Shown here: positions 30,277 to 41,992 of the stretch, piece by piece
How the letters are laid out: each line of letters starts with the position of its first letter
Position numbering within the stretch: position 1 is the stretch's first letter
Assembly (NCBI GenBank): GCA_004380135.1
Contig: QXCR01000102.1
Coordinates: 124,001 to 188,000 of the forward strand
Direction of reading: 5' to 3'
DNA from: Stemphylium vesicarium
Taxonomy: Eukaryota > Ascomycota > Dothideomycetes > Pleosporales > Pleosporaceae
DNA length: 64,000 nucleotides
Translations under genes and position numbers: made by a program
The notes under the pieces: generated by a model
What the model saw: the letters and a program-made list of their open reading frames with translations, nothing else
Database searches by the model: none
What the model was told of the DNA's origin: nothing

Positions 30277-33200
30277 TCATCGCCAACCTGCCGTATTAGA
30301 CGTCCTTCTCCCGATGCTTCCTCTCATGCACCCGCTGTGCACTACGCTGTTGTCCGGAAACACGCGAATCGCACTTCCACCGAATCGCTTATGACAGACT
30401 GCACAATGCCTATCCTCGTCAATCACTACCCTTCTGTTCAACCCACCCGGCACCTTCCTCCCGTATTGGTCCGTCTTGTTATCCGCACCGAGTAGCATTG
30501 CCGCTTCCACTGCCACCTTCTCCACACCGCGCAAGTGCGAGACTATGCGTTCTTCGTTGAGCAGCGAGTTGGCATTTCGAATTCGACCAAAGAAATAAGA
30601 TTCTAGATCCTTGACAGGCAGTGTTGGAGGGATGAGATCCAGTGTTGTGGCTGCGGGGAGACGCGCGCCGTGCTTGGAAAGGAGCTCAAGCGCGGGAGGC
30701 CAGTTGGGTTGGTTCGGTGGTGGAGGCGAAAGATATAGGGATAGGAGGACGTGGTAGATGGACAGCTCTGTATCTTCAATGGTACCTTGGATGTTTGTAG
30801 CAGGCTGAAAGGATCGATTTGTGGGGGGTGATGCCGGCGGCGCAGTATAGACTTGGTTGCAGTATCTAGAAGAATGTTAGCCTTGACACTCCGCTCCTCA
30901 AAGCGGCGACTTACTCTTCAGCTTTCTTGTAATCCTTCAGCTGGAACACATAGATTGCCAGTGCTTGCTTGTGCGAGCCCATCTTACTCAATACAATAGC
31001 TCGTGCCTCGTAGTAATCCGGATCTAGTAATACGTTAGCCATCCTGCTCAAGTACGACTCGCCCCCCAGATTTATACGTACCATCACCTGGAAGCTGCTG
31101 AAATACGCGATACCGGTTGTATTGCGCGTGGTCATTCTTCAAGAAAACCTGCAGCCTCTCCCTCCAATCCGCCTTGTCTTCTTCGCCATCAAAGTCTCCG
31201 CTCTTCAGCCTCTCCAGCAGTAAATCGACCAGTCGTTGGTGGAAGTCCACATTGAGATCGTTTAGCTCCTCGATAATGTGCTCTAGATACCTGACAGCTA
31301 GCTTGAGGTCAATATTCTGCAGGAACTCGAGCACCCTGTCTCTTGGCAATGTCTCTGCATTCTCCGTGTCTGCAAGGAAAACCTCCATGCCGAGAGCAGG
31401 GTCAGTGCGCAGCGGCCATTCGGCGTACTCGAGTATGAGATCGATTAACTCCGGGGGCAGCGCCTGTAGATAACCGACTGTGCGCTGTGGGCCTTGTAGT
31501 GCAGGTGAGACTTCCTCATCCGCCTCGTTTTTGCCAAACTTTTCTAGCAACTCAAGCGCCTGCCGATGCATCTTCTTTCCATGCAAGAAGTCGATGAGAT
31601 CTGCGTAACGACCCGTCTCGTAGAGCTTCTCTTGGACGACATCTGGCTCACAGAAGTTGGGGAGACGGAACAGCGAGCCTGCAACGCTGGGGTTGGCAAT
31701 CATGTAGGCGCGGAAAAGGGTTGTGTCGACCAGCTGTGCAACGTCGAGCAGCTTCGCTTTCCAGTCGACCGGGCCCTCCAGTGGTACTTCTTCAATGAAG
31801 ATGTGAAAGGGTGGCTTCTCAGCCTCCAACTGACTACCACTGGGTGTGGGTAAGGGCTCTTTCAAGTTGCCTTCGGTATCGATATAGCGCTTGATCTGGA
31901 CACGACATTGCGTGAGGAAGGATTGCAGGGCTCGCACGGAGTCTTTGAACTCCTTCTCTGTGACTGCTTTGTCAGGCTGAGGTGGGTCAGTCGGTCTCTT
32001 TCTGATGCTGCCGGTCTCGGCGCTCTCGTCTTTCGCCGCACTGGGACGGATGGAGGCGGCGTCCGAATCCGCCTTCTTGTGTCCACCAACGCCAAATCTG
32101 CCCATCATTGATCGACCAATCGTGGATACAGGGGTAGGCGTGCCTTCTTCAGACTCTTTCGCGGGCTTGTCTCCGTTGGACTCCTCCTCATCTTCAACGC
32201 TTCCATCGCCTTCCACACTCTCCTCAGGAGCCAAATTTCCAGCGATTGATCTGGGGTACATGGCGATGACGCGCTCAGGTGGCGCCTTTGCGTCGATGAA
32301 GAGTTCCATAGCTTCACGGTACTTTCTCATATCAAACAATGCTTGAGCTTTGAGTATCTGTATCTCCCGCATCCTCTCCTCTTTGTCGAGGAGCAGGGTA
32401 TCTTCAAGCATGTTGAGAAGGCTCAATGCTTCGTCGTAGCGTCCGTTGGCAACCAGCTCATCTATTTGGGTCTCGTAGCTTTGCGCGCCCATCCGCCAAA
32501 TGCACCGGTCGCTGGCGACTAGGAAACCCTTGCCGGCATGGGCGAGACTAATGTTCGGTTGGGGTACGTGGAGGAAGTTGACGTTCGGCAGGGAGATGAG
32601 CTGTAGCAAGCTGAGCGTGTCTGGGTTTCTGATTTCTAGGTTACCCTTCGAAGGTGGCTGCAATGTGAGCATGTAGGGATACGAGTAAGCAATGGTCTCG
32701 GGGGCTGATTGCCAGGGCACTTGTCGCTTATCGAGGGCGTTGCCGTCCGTGTCGATGAAGAGGCTGTTGACATCCTTCGCTAGCAGCACCTCGCCCTCCC
32801 CAAGTCGGGTTGCGAGAGGCTTTGGCACCCAGCTGCCCATGCCCATGTATCCCATGCCAGAAGAAGAGACTGCACCAAACCGTGCCCCTCCTTGACTTCC
32901 GTTCTCTGCAAGCGCACCTGGCTTTATTATGTCTTGGACGTCCTGGGTGTCTATGTCGACCATGACAAAGCCGGGGTCCATGCCAGCGACGATTTTTGTC
33001 CCTGTCGCCCATGTCAAGCTCTTGACCGAAGCAATGAGCGATATCTCAACCGCGTCGCCCGTCAGCTCCATGTCCTGCCATGTCCATAGTATAATCTTTC
33101 GCTTCACCGCAACAGCCAGATGGCTTACGATGGACGGTATCCCCGTGGACGGGTCCTTGACGATGTTACTGGCCGCAGCAAAGGTAGTAGCGCCTCGCGT

Positions 33201-33629
33201 CTTCTCCAGCTTCTCCTGCAGAGTGTAGGTCTGTATGTCGTGGATCGAGACATAGTTGTCCGAGAGCGAGACGAGGATGTTGGCTTCCTTGATGATGGCT
33301 AGCTGCTGAATTGGCCGTCGCGAGAACTTTTCCTCTTCACGTAGCAGGTCGGCGGGCCTCGCCTTGGGCGTGGGCGGCTGGACTGCTTCGCCATTCTGGT
33401 CCCCATTCGGCTTCTGCTCGGGCTCGACGTCTTCGACTTGATCATTCACACGGTAGATACGGAGGGAGCCTGTGTTCAGCCCTACAAGCACACGATCGCC
33501 TGGTGTCGTTAGTAGGCCGAAGGAAAGGGTCTACAGGCATTGTGTACCATATGCAAGGATCGACTCGATCTTGGACTTGTCGCGCTGCTTGAGCTCGACG
33601 ATAGGTCGAGCTGTGAAGGCAGAGAGCAT
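30277..33629 (-). CDS. VPS39: HOPS complex subunit Vps39/Vam6
   Basis: Four exons, 33629-33548, 33499-31082, 31023-30915 and 30865-30277, encode 1065 aa. Introns are 48-58 nt with GTACAC, GTACGT and GTAAGT donors and CAG/TAG acceptors. Exon 1 gives the usual N-terminus (MLSAFTARPIVELKQRDKSK) and leads into the citron-homology beta-propeller (LVGLNTGSLRIYRV...). The middle is helical (clathrin-heavy-chain-like repeats, with a charged low-complexity insert around RSMMGRFGVGGHKK). The C-terminus contains RHCAVCHKRFGGSAIRVFPD and HSGC, the Vps39 zinc-binding end. Vps39 joins Rab7/Ypt7 to the HOPS tether at the vacuole and acts in fusion and vacuole-mitochondria contacts. The late exon junctions restore the motifs LPGDDPDYYEARAIVLSKMG and KKAEEYCNQVY. 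Confidence 0.95.
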
Positions 33630-35308
33630 GACGGCTATTGTTTCGGTTGCTGATTCATTTGGTCATGAAATCATCGCTATGCGACTGCGGTTGTACGCGC
33701 AGAGAGCTCCATGAGCGGTGCCGGCGTGCGTCTGGAGCTCGGCGGTCCATCGTCATTGTCGCGGAGCTTTGGCCAGGGTCCATGAGCCACGTGCAGCCAC
33801 ATCACTCGAGGACACGGGAACTCGTCCCTCAACATCCAAGTTTGGTCACGCATATTAATATAGGTACGAATTATGAGATCAGATGTTTTGTATTCATGTT
33901 CTACCTAATCTACCTAAGGTGCTCTGCCCGATTAATAGGCGCATTCGAGCAAGGAACAGAATGAGAGTGGGTGTTGCTGGTTGAGCGAGTGTGAGAAGTA
34001 ACTTCAAGCAGAAATTCTGGAGTACAGGATGAGGGAGCATTTTTGCAATTGGCTACTGATGGTCTTTCATACGTACGATCTGGGCCAGACCATAGCTCCC
34101 TCATTTTCACACCCACTAACACGCCACTCGAGTGGGTTCGTCCAAGGGCCATTCGGCACCACCATCATCATCTTGAAACGAGTGTATCAACAGGTCCTGG
34201 GCGCAAGCGCCTCACAGGATCAACTCAGGCGGCGCTCAAAGAACGCAAAAACCAACCCTTCATCCAGACGGACGAGGATGCTTCACCCGTACAAGCAAAC
34301 ACAAAAATGTCGACTTTCAACGTCAGCACATCTTCCACCCCTTCCAACGCGGTCCTCTCGAAAAACATTGAAAGGTAGGAAAATGGGAGGAAAGTACAAC
34401 GCTTGTTACCAATCAGCACAGCAGCCTCTCTGCTTCTCCCCCCAACAACAGCCACAAACAACGGGTGCAAAGCATACAAAGCCAGAAGTGGGCCGGTGGG
34501 TTGTGGGAGTGAGAGAGGCGTGGCGAATGAACGAGTCATGTCCAACATATTGCCGGTTCGTATCCAGCACACATCGCTACCCCATTGCGTCCTTGAACTG
34601 CGACATCATGCACACCAAGAGGTCACCTACGCAGCGCGCCAAGCGGGCAAGCCACGGCGAGGCGGGGTGCGGCGGCGATGCAGCGTCTAGGTGTGGGGAT
34701 GACGAGCAAGGGAAATGGGATGTAGGAGGGCTGGACAGAGGATCAGGCGTAAGGGACCTCGGGAACAGACATACTCAAGGAGATATACACAAAACCTCAT
34801 CGTTTGATGGAAAGACATCTGCAGATAACACACATGAAATCTCGAGTAACAAGGAGATGAAATGGGAAATTGACAAAAAGATAGTTGCCTGCAGAGCTTC
34901 GCTGTCAAACTTTCGCGATGAGGGGATATCAATCCAACACGCTCCCGCAAGAGAGAGCAATAACACAAGACAGATAAACACAAAGAAATACATATTGGTG
35001 GGGTATATTGAAGAAAGGAACCAAAATGTGAAATCAAAACACCGACACATGAAAGCGGAGAAGCAAGCTTCATCAACGCGGAATCATGTGCCAAAACTCC
35101 TTCTTCGGGGAGCGTATTCGCATCACCACAAAGGAGAAAGAAAACTTCAAGCGCAAGGTTCGGTCTGAGCAATTACGGCTCATCGCAGGTCGGTCAGGTC
35201 GGTAATTGTCAAGTAGCAAGTCCAGTCGTTGGCCGGTTGACTCAGAAGGCAAGCCGAAAGGTCAGGTGGTCGACGACTGGGTTGCAAAGTATTCGACAAA
35301 TATGGATC
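33630..35308. other. Intergenic between VPS39 and PRM1; long T-poor ORF on plus strand
   Basis: This 1.7 kb stretch contains the VPS39 promoter and the PRM1 3' region. An open frame of 379 codons runs 34029-35168 on the plus strand. It is very basic and hydrophilic, has no recognisable domain, and the plus strand here is T-poor so stop codons are rare. I treat it as an unconfirmed ORF or an antisense transcript of the PRM1 3' UTR, not as a called gene. Confidence 0.4.
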
Positions 35309-37603
35309 TTAGATGAACGGATTCTGCTGCTGCTTTTCCTGCGGGTAGGGCGACTGAGCGTATTGATTCGAGAATGGGCCGGAACGGTCGTCAGCCGGCG
35401 AGGGATCGGCGAGCTGTCCATGGCTGCTCGTACGTAAATGCCCCGGTCGCTCTGATTCAGTCACCGCGCGTGCACCAACTCGGCCAACCTTTTCTGTTGC
35501 AGGCTCAACATTATCATTGTGTTCGAATGTCGAGAAAGGTCGGGGAGCGAGCGTATAAGGTGCTGCTTTGTTGACGTTGTAGTCGTTGGGCACGTATTGC
35601 GGCGGCGCGGTAGTAGGGTAATCGGCGGTGGACTTGGGCTCATGGTCGATGGCAGGGTTGATGACATAGGGATTGCGTCCTGTTTCTGGATCGTCGCGAC
35701 GGAAGAGATGAGTTGAGGCGTAAATGAGGCCACCAATGGCGATAAAGAGCCATATCAATACAAGGGCGGTGGAGATGAGCGCTTCAGTCTGAATGCCGCT
35801 CATCAGCTTGTCAATAACGCGCTCAACTGCTTCGGTGATCTCGTCCTTTGCTTTGCCGTTAGGGTCAGCAAGCAGTTCGGAGGCTGAGTCTGAGTCGCCC
35901 TTCTCAGCAAGGGCACCAAGAGAAAAAGTATCGTTGGCGACGCCAGGGAACTGGACGTGCGCATTCTCCTGGACCCAGGTGAGACCGTTTTGGAAACTGG
36001 CGATCTTCAGTCCAATCAAGCAGTTGAGAACTTCCTTGATTGGGTCGTAAAGAACAGTCCCTCCGAACGTGTCGTTAAGCGTCGTAGTCATCTGGTCGAC
36101 GAATGCATTCAGAGTATCGTTGACTGCAGTCGTACTGGTGTTGACCCAACCAAAAATATCATCATTAATCTTGCTGTCCAAATCGCCAACGGCGCTATTG
36201 ACACCGTTGGACCATTGCATGGACGCATTGTTAAGCGAAGTGACGACTTTCTCGGCGAAGTCAGCGACTTGGTCCGTAAGTTCTGGAGTCTTGTCTTCGA
36301 TGGCCTTCAGCAAGAGATATTGGCAGAAGCAAGCAAAAAGACCAGCGATGCCCAGAGAGAAGAGAAACAGCATTGGAACGGAAGTGGCGTAGGCCCAGGC
36401 CCAGCGCATGACAGCTTGTCGTCGAGCTGACCCAAAGCGCCTGCCGAACCACAAGCCGATACCGGAGGAGGTTGGGCGAGACGCAAGATAGACGACGTCC
36501 ATCCCATCGTGACCCTCTGCGAACAGAGCAGCACGTTCTTGCATCCTCCGGTAGCGGCGCATTTCCATCCAAGCCATGGGGACGCAAACAAGGATAGCGG
36601 CAACGATGAGGACGCCGAGAGCGATCTTTCGTGCATTGTAGGCCAACTCGATGAGATCGTCAAAGAAGTCGTTGATGGAGTTGCCCTCGGAACAGAAGGT
36701 AAGTGTCTCCTTCTGTGGCACAGGGAGAGTTGACCGATCGAACTCGAATGTGTCCATGGCCTTGATCAGCTTCTTCACTTCCTCAAACGGTGTGCGGATG
36801 ATGTTATCGGTAAAGTTTTGCACCTCCTTGAAAGTAGGAATTGACTGATTGAGCTTCTTGAGCCCCTCTGACATCTCAGGAGGGAGTTCAAGGCTCTTCA
36901 GCTTTTCGATCTGCTCATCCAGGTTGATTGTTGGCTTGTTGAATCCGGGGATGTTGAAGTTGATCTTATCCATGATGGAGTTGATGCCATCCGAGACGGA
37001 CTTGACGGCGTCACCCATGTCATCGGTGACAGAGTTGATTGTCTCGTCTAGCTTCTTGTTGACAGCTTCGCCAATTTCGACAGCGGCGTGCAGACTGCCG
37101 CTGACGGCGAGGGTGATCAGGCAGAGGTAGGTACTTGTCATCATGTGGATGACGAAGAGAACAATTTCTTCGACGCCCGTGACGCTCATTTCAAGCATCT
37201 TCATGAGCCCACTGACTGCCTTCTCAACCCCGGAAGCTGTCATTTCGTTGAGGCCTTTGGACATGTAGTGGGGCATGGAAGCCATGGAGCTGCCGATGTT
37301 CTCGACTTGGGTGCAAGCACTGAGGGCTTCCCGACGGGCGGAAACGAGGCTTGAGTCAGTGGTTGCGATGGCGATAAGCAGCCGCACAAGGACTAGGAGC
37401 AGTAGAATGGTCCAGCGATTGATCCATATCTGTGAGAGCCTAGCTCGAAGGCCAAGGTATGGTTTGAAGTTTGGTGTCTGGTTTATTGTAGGTCGTGGTG
37501 CATCTTGCGGTGGGTAGTAGTCTCGCATCTCATGACTATCGCCAGCGGACATAGATGGAGGCACAGGTGGGAAGAGTTGCTGTTGGTTCGCGGAGGAAGC
37601 CAT
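35309..37603 (-). CDS. PRM1: Plasma membrane fusion protein Prm1
   Basis: A single exon encodes 764 aa. Five hydrophobic segments are visible: WTILLLLVLVRLLIAIA (about 64-80), IVLFVIHMMTSTYLCLITLAV (about 147-167), ALGVLIVAAILVCVPMAWM (about 335-355), SVPMLFLFSLGIAGLFACFC (about 415-435) and ALISTALVLIWLFIAIGGLIY (about 640-660). Two large extracellular loops carry helical heptads and N-glycosylation sites (NQS, NFT, NTS, NDT). This matches fungal Prm1, which promotes plasma-membrane merger during mating and, in filamentous fungi, cell fusion of germlings. The N-terminal PPVPPSMSAGDSHEMRDYYPP and the Pro/Gln-rich cytosolic tail are poorly conserved. Confidence 0.94.
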   Translation of the reverse strand: MASSANQQQLFPPVPPSMSAGDSHEMRDYYPPQDAPRPTINQTPNFKPYLGLRARLSQIWINRWTILLLLVLVRLLIAIATTDSSLVSARREALSACTQVENIGSSMASMPHYMSKGLNEMTASGVEKAVSGLMKMLEMSVTGVEEIVLFVIHMMTSTYLCLITLAVSGSLHAAVEIGEAVNKKLDETINSVTDDMGDAVKSVSDGINSIMDKINFNIPGFNKPTINLDEQIEKLKSLELPPEMSEGLKKLNQSIPTFKEVQNFTDNIIRTPFEEVKKLIKAMDTFEFDRSTLPVPQKETLTFCSEGNSINDFFDDLIELAYNARKIALGVLIVAAILVCVPMAWMEMRRYRRMQERAALFAEGHDGMDVVYLASRPTSSGIGLWFGRRFGSARRQAVMRWAWAYATSVPMLFLFSLGIAGLFACFCQYLLLKAIEDKTPELTDQVADFAEKVVTSLNNASMQWSNGVNSAVGDLDSKINDDIFGWVNTSTTAVNDTLNAFVDQMTTTLNDTFGGTVLYDPIKEVLNCLIGLKIASFQNGLTWVQENAHVQFPGVANDTFSLGALAEKGDSDSASELLADPNGKAKDEITEAVERVIDKLMSGIQTEALISTALVLIWLFIAIGGLIYASTHLFRRDDPETGRNPYVINPAIDHEPKSTADYPTTAPPQYVPNDYNVNKAAPYTLAPRPFSTFEHNDNVEPATEKVGRVGARAVTESERPGHLRTSSHGQLADPSPADDRSGPFSNQYAQSPYPQEKQQQNPFI

Positions 37604-40600
37604 GGCGAAGTTGTATGGCTGCGAAGCGTGGTCTGGTCGATGGATTAGAATCGAAAGAGGCTTACGTAGTCGAACTAGCTGGGAAATGGCCGTTGGAGAT
37701 GTAGACCAGCTAAATCTTCAATATCTTCCAGAGATAGGTGGCGGCGACGTGGGGAAGAATTAGGCGGAAGTACGGAAATTGAAGACAATAGACAACAATA
37801 GGAAAACCCAACGCTCCGTACAATGCAACAAAAGGAAACGGATGATGGAGTAAGACAGGTGAAGGTGGATTGAGTGAGAAGATACGCTGTGAATAGCTAC
37901 TTCACAGTGAATAAAATGAATGGGCTTCACGTACCGCGAGTGAGCGAGGACCAACTGCAGGCCCCTGAGCAGGTACCAATAATACCCGAGAAGAGGCCTG
38001 CACGACCAGAGAGTTTCAGCAGGGCATACAAGTTCGTGAGGCTCAAGTTAGAACAGGCGATTCCAGCTATGGTGGTGGCCCGAATAGGCGCCCGCAGAAG
38101 TGGATCAAGCCACTCCCGGCCAGTCGTTTGCTTGTGAGCTGGCCGGGCTGGAGAAGGCTCCAAACAAGGCGCTAGAACAAAACGAATTGACAGCGTCTGT
38201 TACTTTGGGCCGTGTTGTCCTCGAGTGGCTGTCGCGAATTGTCTGAGCGGGTGTCCTTTGTTCCACGGCTTGCGCTCATTGGCGTGCGGCCACCCGCAGA
38301 GGCGAGAGGGAGGTAGATCTCGCGACCCACGCAACCTCGTGACGTCTGCGGGCGTCGCAGGATGAGAAGTGATGTCGAGCGCAAGGGAACACGACCTCTG
38401 AACGTCGGTCGCTGGCAGAGGAGGTGCTCAAAGCGCGAAAGATGCGCAACGCGGCCATTTTGTGTTCTCGCCGCACGGCTGTCTGAGGGGCCTGTCTGTG
38501 GCGCCGCCATGCCCTGTTTTCTGCAGCTAGCAAGACGTCATTCTCTACCAAATCTTCGCACTGTGCCAGCACAACCATATTCACTCTCGGGATGCTGGTA
38601 GTGACATGTCCAAGCTCTGTGCGTTGTTTATGCTCAAAATAGATCGAGTTCAGCCAGACGCCCTCGTATTCAAACGTGAAGATGGCTGATCCATGGATTC
38701 GCATCAAGACGCCAAGTCCGATCAGGTGGCTGCGGCGTAGCGCTTTCGTGGGGAAGGCGCGGCCCGAGCTCAGTCGCTCTTGTCCAATCAACGCCTTGGC
38801 GGGTACAGAGCCTCAAACACGCGTCGCCTTCGTCCCGACTTCATCTCTCCAACCTTCCGACGCTATGTCGTGTCATGCTATACTATACTTGACGCCAGCG
38901 ACCGTTGCTCACCTCCCGATCATCTCACAGGCAACCACTCTCTCGTTGTGTTCCCGAAGAAGTTGTTCCAAAATTGCCGTTGCCCCCAATAGATCGTGGA
39001 GTACTTAGACTTTCACCACTTCGGCCATGTTCGCGCAAACCATATCAGCAACGACGACGCATCGAGAGCACTACTAGAGACTTTCCCACCCCACCCCCCA
39101 CTACTATCGTGTTTATAGAATGAGGAACGCATGGCTGGCACCTTGGAACGACCTCCCTCTCTTTGCTGTAACACCCCATCCAGTCTCCAGCATGGGGGCT
39201 TCCTCCGCCAGAGCTACCGATCTTGCTCAACCTCCTTTCGGAGCACTACCAGTGCTTTGGAATATGCGGTTGCCTTTTCGATCAATCATACTGTATAGGT
39301 AGGCGTATCTGAGTAGGACACCGTAGAGACTACTGGTAGAAGCAGATGCACTTGCCATGTCTCGAGTGTGCTTTCCCTCTACGTCGAGGCTATCGCGACT
39401 CCTCGCAATGTGTCTAGTCTAGAATCCTACTTTTACTTCTGATCCTCTTCCTCTTCGTACCTCATCCCCACGAACATCCTTTTCGTCTCGCGTCCAATTG
39501 TTATCGGCCCGCCGTCCTCTGCCCAGCGCTGGTCGCTACCTGTCGTTCGTTTCATCTTTGCGCTCTCCTGTTGGGGAGTGAATGGTGAAAGTGAAAGTGA
39601 AAGTGATACTCCAAGACCGCGCCTTTCTGGCCCGTTCTCGAGGGGCCCGGACGTCACCCGCGTTGGTTGCTCGCCCGTGCAGGCCGTGCTTGGTGACGAT
39701 AACATCACTTTACCCCACCAATCGACAACCGCTCTCTTTCTGATTTATACAACTCGCTCGCTCGCTCGCTCGTTCGCAAATTCGCATCACGCTCTTCTGC
39801 ATTTTGGGGCCTTCGGACGTCATCAAGCTTTGTTCACCTAGACCGCCGCGCACTACAGATTAGATTTTTGATTCCTCATTCGAAAGCGATCAGCGCAGCT
39901 CGCTTATTCCACCGCCTATCTCGTGCTTGGTCGCTTTAGTTTCGCTGAGCGTAAAGTAAGTCAGGCTGTGTTTTGCAGAAAATCACTATTCAACGCGACT
40001 GTCCGCAGACAATACGTATTTACGCACCGCTCAATACACCGCTTGTCGAGCACGCGGATACCTACTTCGGCCTTGTGACCGATATCGCCAGCTCTAGCTG
40101 AGGGAGCAAAACTCCAAAACCGCGTAGACTGTACGCTGTACTCTTCTTCTTCCATCATTATTAGGCAGACCTAGCTAGAAACAGACGTTGACACCAGGCA
40201 GCGATCAGCCTCACGACAACGCATATCCCTCTCGACCACCTTGTATAAGCAAGACTTACACTTTTACCTCACTGGCCACCATAGTTCTACTTCCTCTAAG
40301 TCCGTCTGACTAAACGGTGGGTTTTGCTACAAGCAATTGCTCAGACGTCGGCCATCTCCAAAACCAACGCTTGGCCACCGACATCCTACTACTCCGTCGC
40401 AGTCTCCGACAGTCTGTAACCACCCGTCTCTCGCAAGGCGCTTCCTTAGGTATGTGATCAGGATTGTATTACAGTCTTTCAGAATCCTCCCCGATGCCCG
40501 GGGGCGGTGACAACTCACGCAACCGCTCATTGGTGCTTCCCAAGTGGAGGAAAATGGTTATTTCACCTGCCTGGCCCCACGCATCACATGTTTGGGCAGC

Positions 40601-40948
40601 AAATGCACCCATCTAGCGACAACGCGGGCGATGACGCATTTACTGTGACTTCACTGCCTTGCTAGTGAACACCTGCTAATCGATTGTAGAGCGAAGCCGC
40701 AGTACCAAGGCTGCATTGCAAACCCACCACACCGCTACAACCTTGACCGGTATTGGTTCGTGGGTATTTCGAACCTCCCACGAATCGCTTGAGGTTCTTA
40801 CTTCCTCTACAACACCCTCAACTACTGGAGTATATCCAATAACTCCTACGCAAAGTTGAGCAATCTTGCTACACACCATTTAGCTTGTTGGTCGACGAGA
40901 ATTTCCAAGCTGCTTCAATCCTCCGCTGCAGAAAGGCGGCATCAATTT
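37604..40948. other. 3.3 kb intergenic region
   Basis: No gene was recognised. ORFs such as 38276-38791 (-) have no protein-like pattern. Short tandem repeats occur at 39585-39606 (GTGAAA units) and 39753-39775 (CTCG units). The 1 kb before the next gene (from about 39900) is rich in C, T and A like a transcribed leader, holds several upstream ATGs and a candidate 5' UTR intron (listed separately). The first ~300 bp should contain the PRM1 promoter. Confidence 0.4.
40450..40689 (+). other. Candidate 5' UTR intron
   Basis: An AG|GTATGT donor at 40450 and a GCTAAT...TTGTAG acceptor ending at 40689 could bound a 240 nt intron in the leader of the following gene. Its removal would delete several upstream ATGs (for example near 40495 and 40590). 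This rests on splice-site likeness only. Confidence 0.35.
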
Positions 40949-41992
40949 ATGCCTACTTCGATGTCCGATGTTACCAAGGCCATGGCTGGTGAAGGCAAAG
41001 GCAAAGGCGATAATCACATCAATCTATCGCTCATCTTCAAGGACACCCAAGGAACATCCCCGAAATCCACAAGCAGCGACGATACTCTACACGACGATGA
41101 GAGTTCAGATGTTCGATCCCACGGCGATGATACGGCAACCCTCAGCAGTCCTGTAAGCCCAGAGGGTCTCAATTTCAACAGCCTTACTATTGTCGATGAT
41201 GATCCTCGTTTCAGCAAGGGCGGCGGAGATCGCTACAACCATCACTTTCAGCGTGGCATGAAGCAGCATGCCGATGCTGGCTCATACGGTTCTCCCGGGC
41301 GAGACTTCCGTGGCAATCACCGAGCAGGAGCTCCCTACAGTGGTAGAGGCGGCACTGGTGCCTTCCGCAACTCCCGTACATGGATGTCTGCCGATGCCCA
41401 GCGGCAGCAAGAGTTCCTCATTGTTCGCAACGCAATGCGACGATTGTTCAAGCACTCGGACATTGCCAAGTGGAAGCTCGGCGACTACATTGCTCATCGT
41501 GAGGCGATGCTAGCCTCACAAGCTAGCAATCTCGCTCACCAAGTCAAGCAAAAGGAACAAGCTCGAGACATGGCTTTGTCAATCCCACCGGAGACAGAAG
41601 CCTTCCTATGTCGCTGTGGGCTTGATGGCAACTATAAGCAAGTTGGAAATTTCGGCCGTGTTCTTGGAGAGCAGACCATCTGGTGCCATGACTGGGAAAA
41701 TGGCAAAGACGAAGTCGCACCGTGGCCTTCAGCTGCCGAGATGAAGTGGGAGGGCGACGATCGAGCCAAGACAGGCGTTGGTCGCTTCCTTCCGCTTCCC
41801 CGCGAAGACGGTCCTCCAGGTCTGATGTGGAGCCAGCTTCCTGCCATCGAGCAGTACCCCATCGATCAAGTCTGCAAGATCCCCACCATGGAGGATGTCT
41901 ACCTTCCCGTCGATTATCACATCGAGCCCGATCATGAGTACCTTTGGAGCAAGGACTTAGAGCAAGAGATGGACGCTCTCTTGGAAGCTTAG
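40949..41992 (+). CDS. Unrecognised fungal protein with long leader
   Basis: A single exon encodes 347 aa. The start is the first in-frame ATG at 40949 (MPTSMSDVTKAMAGEG); an in-frame Met lies five codons on. The N-terminal ~130 residues are Ser/Asp/Gly-rich and include an Arg/Gly stretch (GRDFRGNHRAGAPYSGRGG) reminiscent of RNA-binding proteins. A compact, probably folded half follows from about 150. It carries a helix with many Arg/Lys (FLIVRNAMRRLFKHSDIAKW) and a block rich in Trp and Cys (ETEAFLCRCGLDGNY, EQTIWCHDWENGKDEVAPWP, GLMWSQLPAIEQYP). The end is acidic. No family was recognised. The RGG-like region is suggestive, not proof, of nucleic-acid contact. Upstream ATGs hint at translational control. 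Confidence 0.7.
   Translation: MPTSMSDVTKAMAGEGKGKGDNHINLSLIFKDTQGTSPKSTSSDDTLHDDESSDVRSHGDDTATLSSPVSPEGLNFNSLTIVDDDPRFSKGGGDRYNHHFQRGMKQHADAGSYGSPGRDFRGNHRAGAPYSGRGGTGAFRNSRTWMSADAQRQQEFLIVRNAMRRLFKHSDIAKWKLGDYIAHREAMLASQASNLAHQVKQKEQARDMALSIPPETEAFLCRCGLDGNYKQVGNFGRVLGEQTIWCHDWENGKDEVAPWPSAAEMKWEGDDRAKTGVGRFLPLPREDGPPGLMWSQLPAIEQYPIDQVCKIPTMEDVYLPVDYHIEPDHEYLWSKDLEQEMDALLEA

Noticed and set aside
38276..38791. 171-codon minus-strand ORF between PRM1 and the next gene
   Set aside because: Composition is Arg/His/Ser-rich with no conserved-looking block; it overlaps plus-strand ORFs and was not called.
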